A stretch of 64,000 nucleotides of DNA from Bradyrhizobium roseum (GTDB lineage: Bacteria; Pseudomonadota; Alphaproteobacteria; Rhizobiales; Xanthobacteraceae): contig NZ_CP129212.1 of assembly GCF_030413175.1 (NCBI RefSeq), forward strand, positions 5,680,450 through 5,744,449, in the 5' to 3' direction. The translations under genes and the position numbers were made by a program. Position 1 is the first letter of the stretch; every line of letters begins with the position of its first letter. Shown one piece after another: positions 18,257 to 27,600 of this stretch. The notes beneath the pieces were generated by a model, which had not been told where the DNA came from, ran no database searches, and worked only from the letters and a program-made list of their open reading frames with translations.

Positions 18257-18300
18257 CTTCTCCCCTTGTGGGAGAAGGTGGCGCGAAGCGCCGGATGGGC
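18257..18300. repeat. Half copy of the intergenic hairpin repeat
   Basis: CTTCTCCCCTTGTGGGAGAAGG followed by GGCGCGAAGCGCC: two adjacent small hairpins of the repeat family seen at 6085-6224, 44186-44323 and 50231-50364. It fills the space between convergent genes and ends at the protease stop codon. Confidence 0.6.
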
Positions 18301-19323
18301 TTACTCTCGAGCGGCGGGCTTCCTTTCCACCGGATGTATATCAATGCCGCGCAGCCTTCCCATCCGCAGCACGTCCATCGCCAGCGTGCGTCCGATCCGG
18401 TCGCGGTCCAGCGCGCGGATCAAATCGTCGACGCCGTTGATCTCGACGCCGTCAAGTTTGATTACCACGTCGCCCGGCAGCAGGCCTGCCTTCGCGGCCG
18501 GGCTGTCCGGCTCGATCTGCGCCAGCAACGCGCCCATCGTGTTGTCGACGCCGGCGACCACCGCATGGCGACGCGGGATCGGCGCGGTCTGGCCGGCGAC
18601 GCCGATGAAGGCGCGGCGGACGTAGCCGTGACGGATGATCTCGGACAGCACGAACTGCGCGGTGTTGCTGGCAACCGCGAAGCAGATGCCCTGCGCACCG
18701 CTGATGATCGCGGTGTTGATGCCGATCACTTCCGCCGCCGACGACACCAGAGGTCCGCCGGAATTGCCGGGGTTGAGCGCGGCATCGGTCTGGATGACGT
18801 CCTCGATGGTCCGTCCGCTCACCGAGCGGATCGAACGGCCAAGCGCCGACACCACGCCGGCGGTCACCGTCGATTCAAATCCCAGCGGATTGCCGATCGC
18901 TACTACCAGCTGGCCGCGGCGCAGGCTCTTGGAATTGCCGAGCGAAGCATAGCGCAGATCGCGCGCGCCGTCGGCCCGCAGCAATGCGAGGTCGGTGTCG
19001 GGATCGACGCCGAGCACGTGCGCGTCGGTGACAAAGCCTTCGGTGTCGCGCAGCCTGATCTCTTTCGACGATCCGACCACATGGCTGTTGGTCAGCACCA
19101 AGCCATCGGGCGAAATGACGATGCCCGAGCCAAGTCCGCCGCGCTCGCGCGCGGAGCGCACCTTCGGTCCGGTTTCGACGCGCACAACGGCAGGCCCGAC
19201 GCGGGACGTCACGCCGATCACGGCGTGGGAATAGGCGTCAAGCAGCGCCTGGTCGTCTGCAGGGGTGGGTTCGGGAGCCGGCGACGGGGCGTCGCCGGAA
19301 ATATCTGAGGTAAAATCCAGCAT
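18301..19323 (-). CDS. HtrA/DegP-like serine protease with PDZ domain, no signal peptide
   Basis: 340 residues: a trypsin-like domain (about 30-220) followed by one PDZ domain (about 235-325). The catalytic triad is intact: H in LTNSHVV, D in DPDTDLALLR and S in NPGNSGGPL. The N-terminus MLDFTSDISGDAPSP is acidic and proline-rich with no hydrophobic export signal, so the protein appears cytoplasmic, unlike classical DegP/DegQ. ATG at 19323 is preceded by AAGGAA. The role may be protein quality control; the partner is unknown. Confidence 0.88.
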   Translation of the reverse strand: MLDFTSDISGDAPSPAPEPTPADDQALLDAYSHAVIGVTSRVGPAVVRVETGPKVRSARERGGLGSGIVISPDGLVLTNSHVVGSSKEIRLRDTEGFVTDAHVLGVDPDTDLALLRADGARDLRYASLGNSKSLRRGQLVVAIGNPLGFESTVTAGVVSALGRSIRSVSGRTIEDVIQTDAALNPGNSGGPLVSSAAEVIGINTAIISGAQGICFAVASNTAQFVLSEIIRHGYVRRAFIGVAGQTAPIPRRHAVVAGVDNTMGALLAQIEPDSPAAKAGLLPGDVVIKLDGVEINGVDDLIRALDRDRIGRTLAMDVLRMGRLRGIDIHPVERKPAARE

Positions 19324-19408
19324 GGCGAGTTTCCTTCGGCCTCACCAAATGGTGGCCTTGGCGCGTCCTCGCAAGAGCCTTGGCGTGCGCGCAGGGCTGC
19401 CCTGCCTG

Positions 19409-19858
19409 CTATTGCGCCCGTCTCAGCGTCCCCGCGCGAGCCTTGACGGGATCGAGCAGCGACCAATCGCCTTGTTCCAGTGCGTAGCCTTTCGGGAACG
19501 GTGCGCGCAGCTCGAGCCCGAGCGAGCGCAGCACGCGGTCGTCGCGGTAGTAGCATTGCAGGACGACGCGGACGAGCGTCGCCGCCGCGGCCCCGCCGGT
19601 GGCGCGGAACTCTGTCGCGACCGTATCGCGTTTTGCGGAATTCAGTTCGGCCAGCGGCCGGCCCGCCAGCCGCGCGAGATGATCGAGCGCTTGCCTCACC
19701 AGCGCCGTATCGCGGCCGAGCGTCGCCAGCATGTCGGCCTGGATGGCGGGATCGTCCGCGCCGGGCACCTTGTACTCGTCGCTGGCGGGAATGATCATCG
19801 CGGCGACGGTGCGGAGATCGTCGCGTTGGGCTGGGGTCAGTTCATTGGTTGCGGACAT
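19409..19858 (-). CDS. Gluconate 2-dehydrogenase subunit 3-like protein, partner of the GMC oxidoreductase
   Basis: 149 residues, similar to subunit 3 of membrane-type gluconate dehydrogenases. It shares the N-terminal LTPAQRDDLRTVAAMIIPASD and the C-terminal P-K-G-Y-x4-GDWSLLDPVKAR. Such subunits accompany GMC flavoprotein dehydrogenases. The start is taken as ATG at 19858, seven bases after the GMC gene stop; a longer in-frame version begins inside the GMC gene. No Tat signal is visible, although many homologues carry one. It probably stabilises or helps assemble the adjacent GMC enzyme. Confidence 0.8.
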   Translation of the reverse strand: MSATNELTPAQRDDLRTVAAMIIPASDEYKVPGADDPAIQADMLATLGRDTALVRQALDHLARLAGRPLAELNSAKRDTVATEFRATGGAAAATLVRVVLQCYYRDDRVLRSLGLELRAPFPKGYALEQGDWSLLDPVKARAGTLRRAQ

Positions 19859-19865
19859 GGCGGTC

Positions 19866-21470
19866 TCAATCAAACAGGTTGGCAAGGCGTTGCTTCATCT
19901 GGTCGGCGACGTAGAGCGCGATCGCCTGGATGGTCGAGGTCGGGTTCACGCCGCCTGACGTCACGAACACGCTGCCGTCGACGATGAAGAGATTCTTCAC
20001 GTCGTGCGAACGGCCCCATTCATTGACCACCGAGCGTGCGGGATCGGTCCCCATGCGCGCCGTGCCGAGCAGATGCCAGCCGCCCCATGGGATCGGGTCG
20101 TTGATGCATAGGTCGGTCGCACCGGCGGCTTCAAGAATCTCCCGGCCGCGCGCCAGTCCGTGCTCCATCATTTTCCGGCTGTTCGCGCTGATCGTGTAGT
20201 CGATCTTCGGCGCGGGGATGCCGTGACTGTCCTTCAGTACGGGGTCGAGCGTGACGCGGTTGTGCTCTTCCGGCAGGTCCTCGCAGATCGCGGAGACCGC
20301 AAGACGATGGCCGTTGAGCCGGCGAAACACGCGGTGATGATCCGCGCCCCACGGCAAAATGCCCTTCTGCTCGCTCGCGACCGCTTCGAACACGGGTCCT
20401 GCGCCGCGGCCGAACTGGATGCCGTAGCCGCGGACGAAGCCGCGCGACAGATCGGTGTCGTAGAACTCCTTGCTCCAGAGGCAGGTCGGCGGCGCGCGGT
20501 TGGAATCCGTAAGCTCCTTCACAAAGCCGTAGATCTGCGCATAGGGATGGAACATCAGGTTCTTGCCGACCAGGCCGGACGAATTGGCAAGCCCGTTCGG
20601 AAAGCGGCCGGAGACCGAGTTCAGCAGCAGCCGCGGCGTGCCGACGCCATTGCAGGCGATGATGACGACCTCAGCCGGCTGGAACTGCTCGACGCCGTCC
20701 TTGTCGTAGTAGACGACGCCCGAGGCCATGCCGTGCTCGTTGGTCAGGATTTCGCGCACACGGCAGTGCGTCTTGAGTTCGACGCCGGCGCGGATCGCGT
20801 GCGGCCAATAGGTGATGTCGGTCGAGGCCTTCGCACCCTGCGCGCAGGCCGGCGTGCAATGGCCGAGATTGATGCAGCGCGCCCTGCCCTCGTAATCCAT
20901 CGTCGCCACCGTCGTGTCCGACGGCCACCAGTGCCAGCCGAGCTTGTTCATGGCGTTGCCGATCAGCGGACCGGAGAGCCCGAGCGGCTGCGGCGGCATC
21001 GGCGGGTGCGTGAGCGGCGACAGCGGATCGCCTGATAGCCCTGAGACGCCCATCATCCGGTCGTTCTCCTCGAAGAACGGGGTGAGCGCGTCGTAGTCGA
21101 TCGGCCAGTCGTCGGCGACGCCGTCCAGCGTCTTCACCTTGAAGTCGGATGGATGCAGGCGCGGCCAGTGCGCGGTATACATCACGGTCGAGCCGCCGAC
21201 GGCGTTGAAGTTCACCACCTTGATCGGCGAGTTGTCGTCGTTGATCGGATAGTCCTCGGGCCGGCCGCGGATATTCGGGCTGGTCGACCAGTCGCCATAA
21301 AACTTCGCCTCCCAGTCGCGCCCGGTGCTGGGATATTCCGATGGGTTCATCCAGCCGCCCTGGTCGAGGCAAAGAATGTGCATCTTGGTGTCGGCCAGAC
21401 TCCACGCCACGGCGGCACCGGATGCGCCGGCGCCGATGATCAGGACGTCAACGGGATCGTGCTTGGTCAT
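19866..21470 (-). CDS. GMC family oxidoreductase
   Basis: 534-residue FAD-dependent GMC dehydrogenase. The N-terminal FAD motif LIIGAGASGAAVAW, GGSTVMYTAHWPR for flavin positioning, and the C-terminal catalytic H in GGWHLLGTARMGTDP with N in SGGVNPTSTIQ are present. It would oxidise an alcohol to an aldehyde or ketone. It lies five bases after the P450 stop and is followed by its small subunit, so the operon can hydroxylate a substrate and oxidise the alcohol. With a divergent Baeyer-Villiger enzyme, the product ketone could become an ester or lactone (inferred). Confidence 0.9.
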   Translation of the reverse strand: MTKHDPVDVLIIGAGASGAAVAWSLADTKMHILCLDQGGWMNPSEYPSTGRDWEAKFYGDWSTSPNIRGRPEDYPINDDNSPIKVVNFNAVGGSTVMYTAHWPRLHPSDFKVKTLDGVADDWPIDYDALTPFFEENDRMMGVSGLSGDPLSPLTHPPMPPQPLGLSGPLIGNAMNKLGWHWWPSDTTVATMDYEGRARCINLGHCTPACAQGAKASTDITYWPHAIRAGVELKTHCRVREILTNEHGMASGVVYYDKDGVEQFQPAEVVIIACNGVGTPRLLLNSVSGRFPNGLANSSGLVGKNLMFHPYAQIYGFVKELTDSNRAPPTCLWSKEFYDTDLSRGFVRGYGIQFGRGAGPVFEAVASEQKGILPWGADHHRVFRRLNGHRLAVSAICEDLPEEHNRVTLDPVLKDSHGIPAPKIDYTISANSRKMMEHGLARGREILEAAGATDLCINDPIPWGGWHLLGTARMGTDPARSVVNEWGRSHDVKNLFIVDGSVFVTSGGVNPTSTIQAIALYVADQMKQRLANLFD

Positions 21471-21475
21471 TCTCG

Positions 21476-22702
21476 TTACCTGACTATCCTTACCGGCAGC
21501 GTGCGAATGCCGCGAATAAAATTCGAATACAGCCGCTGCGGCGGACTGACGATCTCAAAACGAAGGTCGCGGTTCAATACTTCCTCCCAGAGGATGCGGA
21601 TTTGTTGTTCGGCGAGGCGGTCGCCGACGCAGCGGTGGACGCCGGCGCCGAAGGCCAGATGCTGGCGCGGCTTGGGGCGGTCGATGATGAATTCGTCGGC
21701 GCGATCGATCTTGCTCTCGTCGCGGTTGCCGGAGATGTACCACATCACGACCTTGTCGCCCCGAGCGATCCTCCGGCCGGCCAGCTCGACATCGTTGCGT
21801 GCAGTGCGGCGCATGTGCAGCACCGGTGTCTGGTAGCGGATCGTCTCCGACACGAGGTTCGGAATCAGATCGCGCCGTGCCCGCACCAGTTCGAACTGCT
21901 CGGGATTCTCCACCAGCGCCATCAGCCCGCCGCTCATCGAATTGCGGGTGGTGTCATTGCCCCCGACGATCAAGAGCCCGATCGTGCCTATGAACTCCCG
22001 CGCCTGCAGGTCTCGCGTCGCGGGCGAATGGGCCAGCATCGAGACCAGGTCGAAGGTCGGCGGGGCATCGGCGCGTACATTCCACAATTTGCGGAAATAT
22101 TCGCCCATCTTCAGCATCTCATCATAACGCTCGTCTTCCGAGCGCACCACGGCGTCGGGCGAATCGACATTGGCGATGGCTACATCGGACCACCAGCTCA
22201 GCTTCATGCGGTCTTCCCAGGGGAAATCGAACAGCGTCGCCAGCATCATGTTGGTAAGATCGGTCGAAACCCGCTCGGCCCAGTCGAAAGTCTCGTTGCG
22301 CGGCAAGGCATCCAGCACGTCGCAGGTTCGCTCGCGGATCAACGCCTCGAAATTGGCGAGATTCGACGGCGCCACGATCGGCGCGACCGTGCGCCGTTGC
22401 GCGGTATGGCCCGGCGGGTCCATACGGATGAAGCTGGTACGCTCCTGGCCCTTCGGCTGGTCGGCCACCTGAATACCGCCAAGCTCCGAGCTCGACGAAA
22501 AGTTCTCGTGGTCGAGTTCGATCGCAAAAATGTCGTCGTAGCGCGTCACCGACCAATACGGTCCGAACGGAGAAGCCTCGCAATAATGCACGGGGTCGTC
22601 GCGGCGCAATCGCTCGAACAGCGGCCGCCAGGTGTCGTCCTGATACAGATGGGGATCGCTGACGTCGATTGACGTCAGCCTGCGTTGTGCCGCCATGGCC
22701 AT
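21476..22702 (-). CDS. Cytochrome P450, CYP153-like
   Basis: 408 residues. Haem ligand C358 lies in FGAGVHRCVGDRLAE; the I-helix has the GGNDTTRN stretch typical of CYP153 alkane hydroxylases and their relatives; the ExxR motif is ETIRYQ. The segments HMRRTA and MWYISGNRDE also fit that group. The start is ATG at 22702 because GGAGGGGGGAGG lies just upstream; an in-frame extension to 22948 is rejected. No ferredoxin or ferredoxin reductase gene lies next to it, so redox partners must come from elsewhere. First gene of the P450-GMC operon. Linear or terpenoid hydrocarbons are possible substrates. Confidence 0.88.
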   Translation of the reverse strand: MAMAAQRRLTSIDVSDPHLYQDDTWRPLFERLRRDDPVHYCEASPFGPYWSVTRYDDIFAIELDHENFSSSSELGGIQVADQPKGQERTSFIRMDPPGHTAQRRTVAPIVAPSNLANFEALIRERTCDVLDALPRNETFDWAERVSTDLTNMMLATLFDFPWEDRMKLSWWSDVAIANVDSPDAVVRSEDERYDEMLKMGEYFRKLWNVRADAPPTFDLVSMLAHSPATRDLQAREFIGTIGLLIVGGNDTTRNSMSGGLMALVENPEQFELVRARRDLIPNLVSETIRYQTPVLHMRRTARNDVELAGRRIARGDKVVMWYISGNRDESKIDRADEFIIDRPKPRQHLAFGAGVHRCVGDRLAEQQIRILWEEVLNRDLRFEIVSPPQRLYSNFIRGIRTLPVRIVR

Positions 22703-22814
22703 CGCTTGCCTCCCCCCTCCTACCGTCGCCGCCTTGCGGGCGATCTGAAGCTGGACGATACGGGTAGATGCGGTCGCGAGTAAAGCCAGCCGGAATTGCC
22801 GGCGGCAAACCTGC

Positions 22815-22841
22815 AACCCTGCCACGCGTCCGCGCAGGGTT
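22815..22841. promoter_or_regulatory. Inverted repeat AACCCTGC-11-GCAGGGTT between P450 and monooxygenase genes
   Basis: Perfect 8-bp arms with an 11-bp spacer in the 199-bp divergent region. It is 61 bp upstream of the Baeyer-Villiger enzyme start and 113 bp upstream of the P450 start. It could be an operator shared by both units; no regulator gene is adjacent. Confidence 0.35.
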
Positions 22842-22901
22842 TGTCCCGCGGCGCGAGAGCGGGTAGCTTTAACAGAATTCAGAAACAGGGGAGCGACGCC
22901 A

Positions 22902-24497
22902 ATTCCGGACCTCGACGCGATCATCATCGGCGCCGGCCTGTCCGGCATGTACCAGCTCTACCGCCTACGCGAACCAGGCCTGCGGGTGCGCGTGTTCGAG
23001 GCCGGTACCGAGGTCGGCGGCACCTGGTACTGGAACCGCTATCCCGGGGCGCGCTTCGATTCCGAGAGCTATTCCTACGGCTACTCCTTCTCCAAGGAGC
23101 TGTTGCAGGAATGGGAGTGGTCGGAGCATTTTGCCGGCCAGCCGGAAACCTTGCGCTATTGCAAATATGTCGCAGACAAGTTCGACCTGCGCCGCGACAT
23201 TCAGTTCGAGAGCCGCGTCACGGCCGCCGTGTACGAGGAAGAAACACGAAGCTGGACCATCACGCTGGAGGACGGCAGCCGCTTCAGTTCGCGCTTCCTG
23301 ATTACCGCGATCGGGCCGCTTTCCACGCCCACCCTGCCCCGGATCGAGGGACGCGACGACTTCAAGGGCCCGTCGTTTCACACCGCGCGCTGGCCCAAGG
23401 AGCCGGTGGATTTCGCCGGCAAGCGTGTCGCGGTGATCGGCACCGGCGCGACCGGTATCCAGACCATCCAGACCATCGCGAGCCAGGTCGGACATCTCAC
23501 CGTATTCCAGCGTACGGCCAATTGGGCGGCACCGCTGCACAACGGCAAGATCGACGCCGAGACCCAAGCCAAGATCAAGGCCGGCTATCCAGAGATTTTT
23601 GCGCGCTGCCGCGAGACCTTTGCCTGCTTCATGCATACGCCCGATCCGCGTGGCGCGTTCGAGGTCTCCGACGAGGAGCGCGAGGCCAATTATGAAAAAC
23701 TCTACGGCGAGCGCGGCTTCGGCATCTGGGTCGGCAATTTCAACGACATTCTGACCGATCGCAAGGCTAACGCGACGATCTCCGATTTCGTCGCGCGCAA
23801 GATCCGGCAGCGGGTGAAGAACCAGGCCGTGGCCGAAAAGCTGATTCCGAAGAATCACGGCTTCGGCACCCGCCGGTTGCCGCTCGAGACCTTTTATTAC
23901 GAGGTCTATAACCAGGACAATGTCGAGCTGGTCGACATCAAGGCAACGCCGATCGAGCGCATCACACCCAATGGCATCAAGACCAGCGAGAAGGAATACG
24001 AGTTCGATATCATCATCTATGCGACGGGGTTCGACGCTATCACCGGCAGTTTTGACAAGATCGATTTTCGTGGGGCTGGCGGCGCGCGACTGAAGGACAA
24101 GTGGAAACGCGGGCCGGAGACCTATCTCGGCATCATGGTGCATGAATTCCCCAACATGCTGATGCTGATGGGGCCGCACACCGCGCTTGGCAATATCCCG
24201 CGCAGCATCGAGTACAGCGTCGACTGGGTCACCGGGCTGATCTCGTTCGCGATGCAAAAGAAACTGACGCGGCTGGAGGCGACGCCGGATGGCGTGAAAT
24301 CCTGGACCGACCACGTCAAGGCGCTTGGCGAGGGGATGCTGTCGAACGAGGTCGATTCCTGGATGACCGGCATCAATTCCAACGTCGAGGGCAAGCAGAC
24401 CCGCATCGTCGCCCGCTATAGCGGCAGCGCACCGGCGTATCGGGCGAGGTGCGATGAGGTTGCGGCGAAGGGCTATGAGGAGTTGAGGCTGGGGTAG
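22902..24497 (+). CDS. Baeyer-Villiger-type flavin monooxygenase, apparent ATT start
   Basis: 531 residues if started at ATT 22902. Inserts oxygen next to a ketone using FAD and NADPH. The fingerprint F-K-G-P-S-F-H-T-A-R-W-P (FxGxxxHxxxW[P/D]) is intact, the FAD motif is IIGAGLSG and the NADPH motif GTGATG. The first ATG in frame (22947) would remove the FAD motif and cannot be right. No ATG, GTG or TTG lies suitably upstream in frame. ATT at 22902, which places I-P-D-L-D-A before the first beta strand, stands eight bases after AGGGGAG. Divergent from the P450/GMC operon, it may act on its ketone product. Confidence 0.85.
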   Translation: MPDLDAIIIGAGLSGMYQLYRLREPGLRVRVFEAGTEVGGTWYWNRYPGARFDSESYSYGYSFSKELLQEWEWSEHFAGQPETLRYCKYVADKFDLRRDIQFESRVTAAVYEEETRSWTITLEDGSRFSSRFLITAIGPLSTPTLPRIEGRDDFKGPSFHTARWPKEPVDFAGKRVAVIGTGATGIQTIQTIASQVGHLTVFQRTANWAAPLHNGKIDAETQAKIKAGYPEIFARCRETFACFMHTPDPRGAFEVSDEEREANYEKLYGERGFGIWVGNFNDILTDRKANATISDFVARKIRQRVKNQAVAEKLIPKNHGFGTRRLPLETFYYEVYNQDNVELVDIKATPIERITPNGIKTSEKEYEFDIIIYATGFDAITGSFDKIDFRGAGGARLKDKWKRGPETYLGIMVHEFPNMLMLMGPHTALGNIPRSIEYSVDWVTGLISFAMQKKLTRLEATPDGVKSWTDHVKALGEGMLSNEVDSWMTGINSNVEGKQTRIVARYSGSAPAYRARCDEVAAKGYEELRLG

Positions 24498-24582
24498 CTT
24501 CACATATCCCGGCGCGTAATTGCGTACCTGAGGGCGTGCGCTGCATGGTGGGCACGGCGCAATAGCGCCCCTCCACGCTTGC

Positions 24583-24687
24583 CGTCATTCCGGGGCGCGA
24601 CGAAGTCGCGAACCCGGAATCCATCTCGCCGCACGCTTTGTGGTGTATTGGATTCCGGGTTCGCGCTGCGCACGCCCCGGAATGACG
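24583..24687. repeat. Intergenic inverted repeat (CGTCATTCCGGGGCGCG family)
   Basis: Ends are CGTCATTCCGGGGCG and CGCCCCGGAATGACG. Inner arms are CGAACCCGGAATCCA and TGGATTCCGGGTTCG. The 105-bp unit folds into one long, branched hairpin, as typical of abundant rhizobial repeats. It sits between convergent genes, where it may also stop transcription. Confidence 0.75.
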
Positions 24688-24694
24688 AAGCCAC

Positions 24695-27600
24695 TCACCA
24701 CGCATCGATACACGGCCGCTTCCTCGTCGTGCGCGCTTCCGGCTTCGGCACGGAACGCAGGCCTGACATGACCCAGTGCCTCGTATCGGCGGGATCGATT
24801 ACCTCGTCGATCTCCAGCACCGAGGCAATCGAGACCGCCTTGCCGTTGGCATAGAGTTCGGCGACCTTGGCCTGGTAATAGGCCTCGCGCTCGTCGGCGT
24901 CCTCGATCGCTTCCATCTCCTTGCGGAAACCGAGCCGGACATAGCCTTCCAGCCCCATGCCGCCGAACTCGCCGGTCGGCCACGCCACCGTGAAGAACGA
25001 GGCGTGAAAGCCGCCGCCGATCATCGCCTGCGCGCCGAGGCCGTAGCCCTTGCGCAGCACGATACCGAACAGCGGCACGGTGAGGCTGGCGCCAGTCACA
25101 AACATCCGCGCGACATGGCGCACGATCGCGGTCTTTTCGGCCTCGGGACCGACCATGAAGCCCGGCGTATCGCACAACGACACGATCGGGATGTCGAAGG
25201 CGTCGCAGAGCTGCAGGAAGCGCGCGGCCTTGTCGCCCGCCGGCGCATCGATCGCGCCACCGAGATGTTTTGGATTGTTGGCGATCAAGCCGAACGGCTT
25301 GCCCTCGATCCGGATGAACGCGGTGATCATGCCGACGCCGAAGTCGCGGCGAATTTCCAGCACCGAGCCGTCATCCGCCAGCAAGTCGATCACGTTTCGG
25401 ATATCGTACACCCGCAGGCGATTTTCCGGGATCGCCCGCCGCAGCAGGCGCTGGTCCGGCGCCTTCCAGTCCGTGACGGCGCCCTGGAAGTACGACAGAT
25501 ATTTTTGCGCCGCGGCGGTCGCTTCCGCCTCATCCTCGACCAGAATGTCGATGACGCCGTTCGGCGACTGGAACGACACCGGCCCGACTTCGGCGGGATG
25601 ATAGACGCCGAGGCCACCGCCCTCGATCATCGCGGGCCCGCCCATGCCGATCGAGGCGTTTCTCGTCGCGATGATCACGTCGCAGCAGCCGAGCATCGCG
25701 GCATTGCCGGCAAAGCAATAGCCGGAGACGATGCCGATGACCGGCACCAGGCCCGAGAGCTTTGCGAACTGCACGAAGGAAGGCCCGTCGAGGCCGGTCA
25801 TGCCGAGCCGGTCGGTGTCGCCGGGGCGGCCACCGCCGCCTTCGGCATAGAACACCAGCGGCAGCCGCCACTGCTCGGTCAGGCTCAGCATGCGGTCGAT
25901 TTTCTTGTGGTTCATGTGGCCCTGGGTGCCGGCCAACACGGTGTAGTCGTAGGAGATCACCATGCAGCGGGCGGCATCCGCGCCGAATTTTTTCGCGTTC
26001 ACGGTGGCGACGCCGGAAATCAAGCCGTCGGCCGGCGTGTTGCGAATGAGATCATCGACCGTGCGCCGCCGCCGCTGGGCGGCGATTGCCAGCGATCCGT
26101 ATTCGACGAAAGAGCCGTCGTCGACAAGATCGGCGACGTTCTCGCGCGCGGTGCGCTGGTTGGTCTTGCGGCGGCGCTCGACCGAGGCCGGGCGATTTTC
26201 GTCGAGCGTGATGGCGTGGCGCTCGATCAGTTCGGCGAGATCGGGGCGAATGTGGTCGAGATCGAACTCCTCCTCCTCGGCAATATCATGGGCGTCGATC
26301 TCGGCGGGCTCCAGATAGAGGATTGCCTCGTCCTGCATCAACGTCGCGCCGGCCTCGCCGACCACACTTGTCACCCTGCCGCCATGCGGCGCAGTCACCA
26401 GATGCTCCATCTTCATGGATTCCAGCACGGCGATCTGCTGGCCGGGACGGACGAGATCTCCTTCCTGGACGTCGATCGACACAATCGTGCCCTGCAACGG
26501 CGCCGGCACCGAGACCGAACCGGCCGGCCCGGTTGCCGATGCTGCGACCGCAAGCGCGAGCGTGTCATCATCGGCGTCGGCGGCATCACTGGATTCGCTC
26601 AGCGCTGTCTCGGCGGTCGGCTCGGCCGTCCTGCTGGCCGCGCCGACGAGATCGGCAACATGGGCCTCGATGAAGCCGGTGCTGACCCGGTTTTCGACAA
26701 AATCCGGGTGCGCCAAAATCGCCGTCAGGAATGGAATATTGGTGGCGACACCGCCGATCCGGAACTCACGCAGGGTGCGCGACGCCTTGTGCACGACGTC
26801 GCCCCACTCGCCGCCGGCCGAATGCACGATGACCTTGGCGAGCAGCGAGTCGAAGGCCGAACTGGTCCGGTAACCCGAGTAACCGAACGTGTCGACGCGA
26901 ACGCCCGGACCGGACGGCAGGTCGAACAGCGTCAGCGTACCGCCGGTGGGCCTGGTCCCGCCGGCCTCGTCCATCACCTCCATGTTGACGCGAAGCTGCA
27001 TCGCAAAGCCGCGCGGCTTCGGGATATAGCCCTGCGCCAGCCCGAGCGACCCCAGCGTGGCGCCGGCCGCGACCGCAAGCTGCGATTGCACGAGATCCAG
27101 GCCCAACACCTCCTCGGTGACGGTATGCTCGACCTGCAGCCGCGGATTAGCCTCGATGAAGGCGAACGCGTGTTCGCTGGTTCTGGCGTCCTTATCGACA
27201 AGGAATTCGAAGGTGCCGAGATTATCGTAGTTGGCCGCCGCTGCGAGTTCCTTGGCGGCTTCGATGATGCGCCCCCTCAGCGCGTCGTTCAGCGACGGGC
27301 TCGGCGCGACCTCGATGAGCTTCTGATTGCGGCGCTGGATGGTGCATTCGCGCTCCCAGAGATGACTGATCGCACCAAAGTGGTCGCAGATGATCTGCAC
27401 CTCGATGTGGCGGGCGTTGCGGATCAGGCGTTCGACATAGACACCGTCGCTGCCAAAGGCGGCCATCGCCTCGGACTGGCAGCGCACATACGCCTCCTCC
27501 AGCTTCGACGCGTCGGAGACGATGCGCATGCCGCGGCCGCCGCCACCGGCGATCGCCTTGATCATGATGGCGCCGTGCTCGCCCAGTGATTCGAGGAAGG

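Noticed and set aside
21476..22948. P450 extended to 22948
   Set aside because: The extra 82 residues lack P450 similarity, and a strong GGAGG site supports ATG at 22702.
22947..24497. Baeyer-Villiger enzyme starting at the first ATG (22947)
   Set aside because: This start removes the N-terminal FAD-binding glycine motif, which is perfectly readable just upstream.
24776..27589. 937-codon plus-strand frame opposite the carboxylase
   Set aside because: Antisense shadow of the single-chain carboxylase; histidine/arginine-rich sequence typical of reversed high-GC coding DNA.
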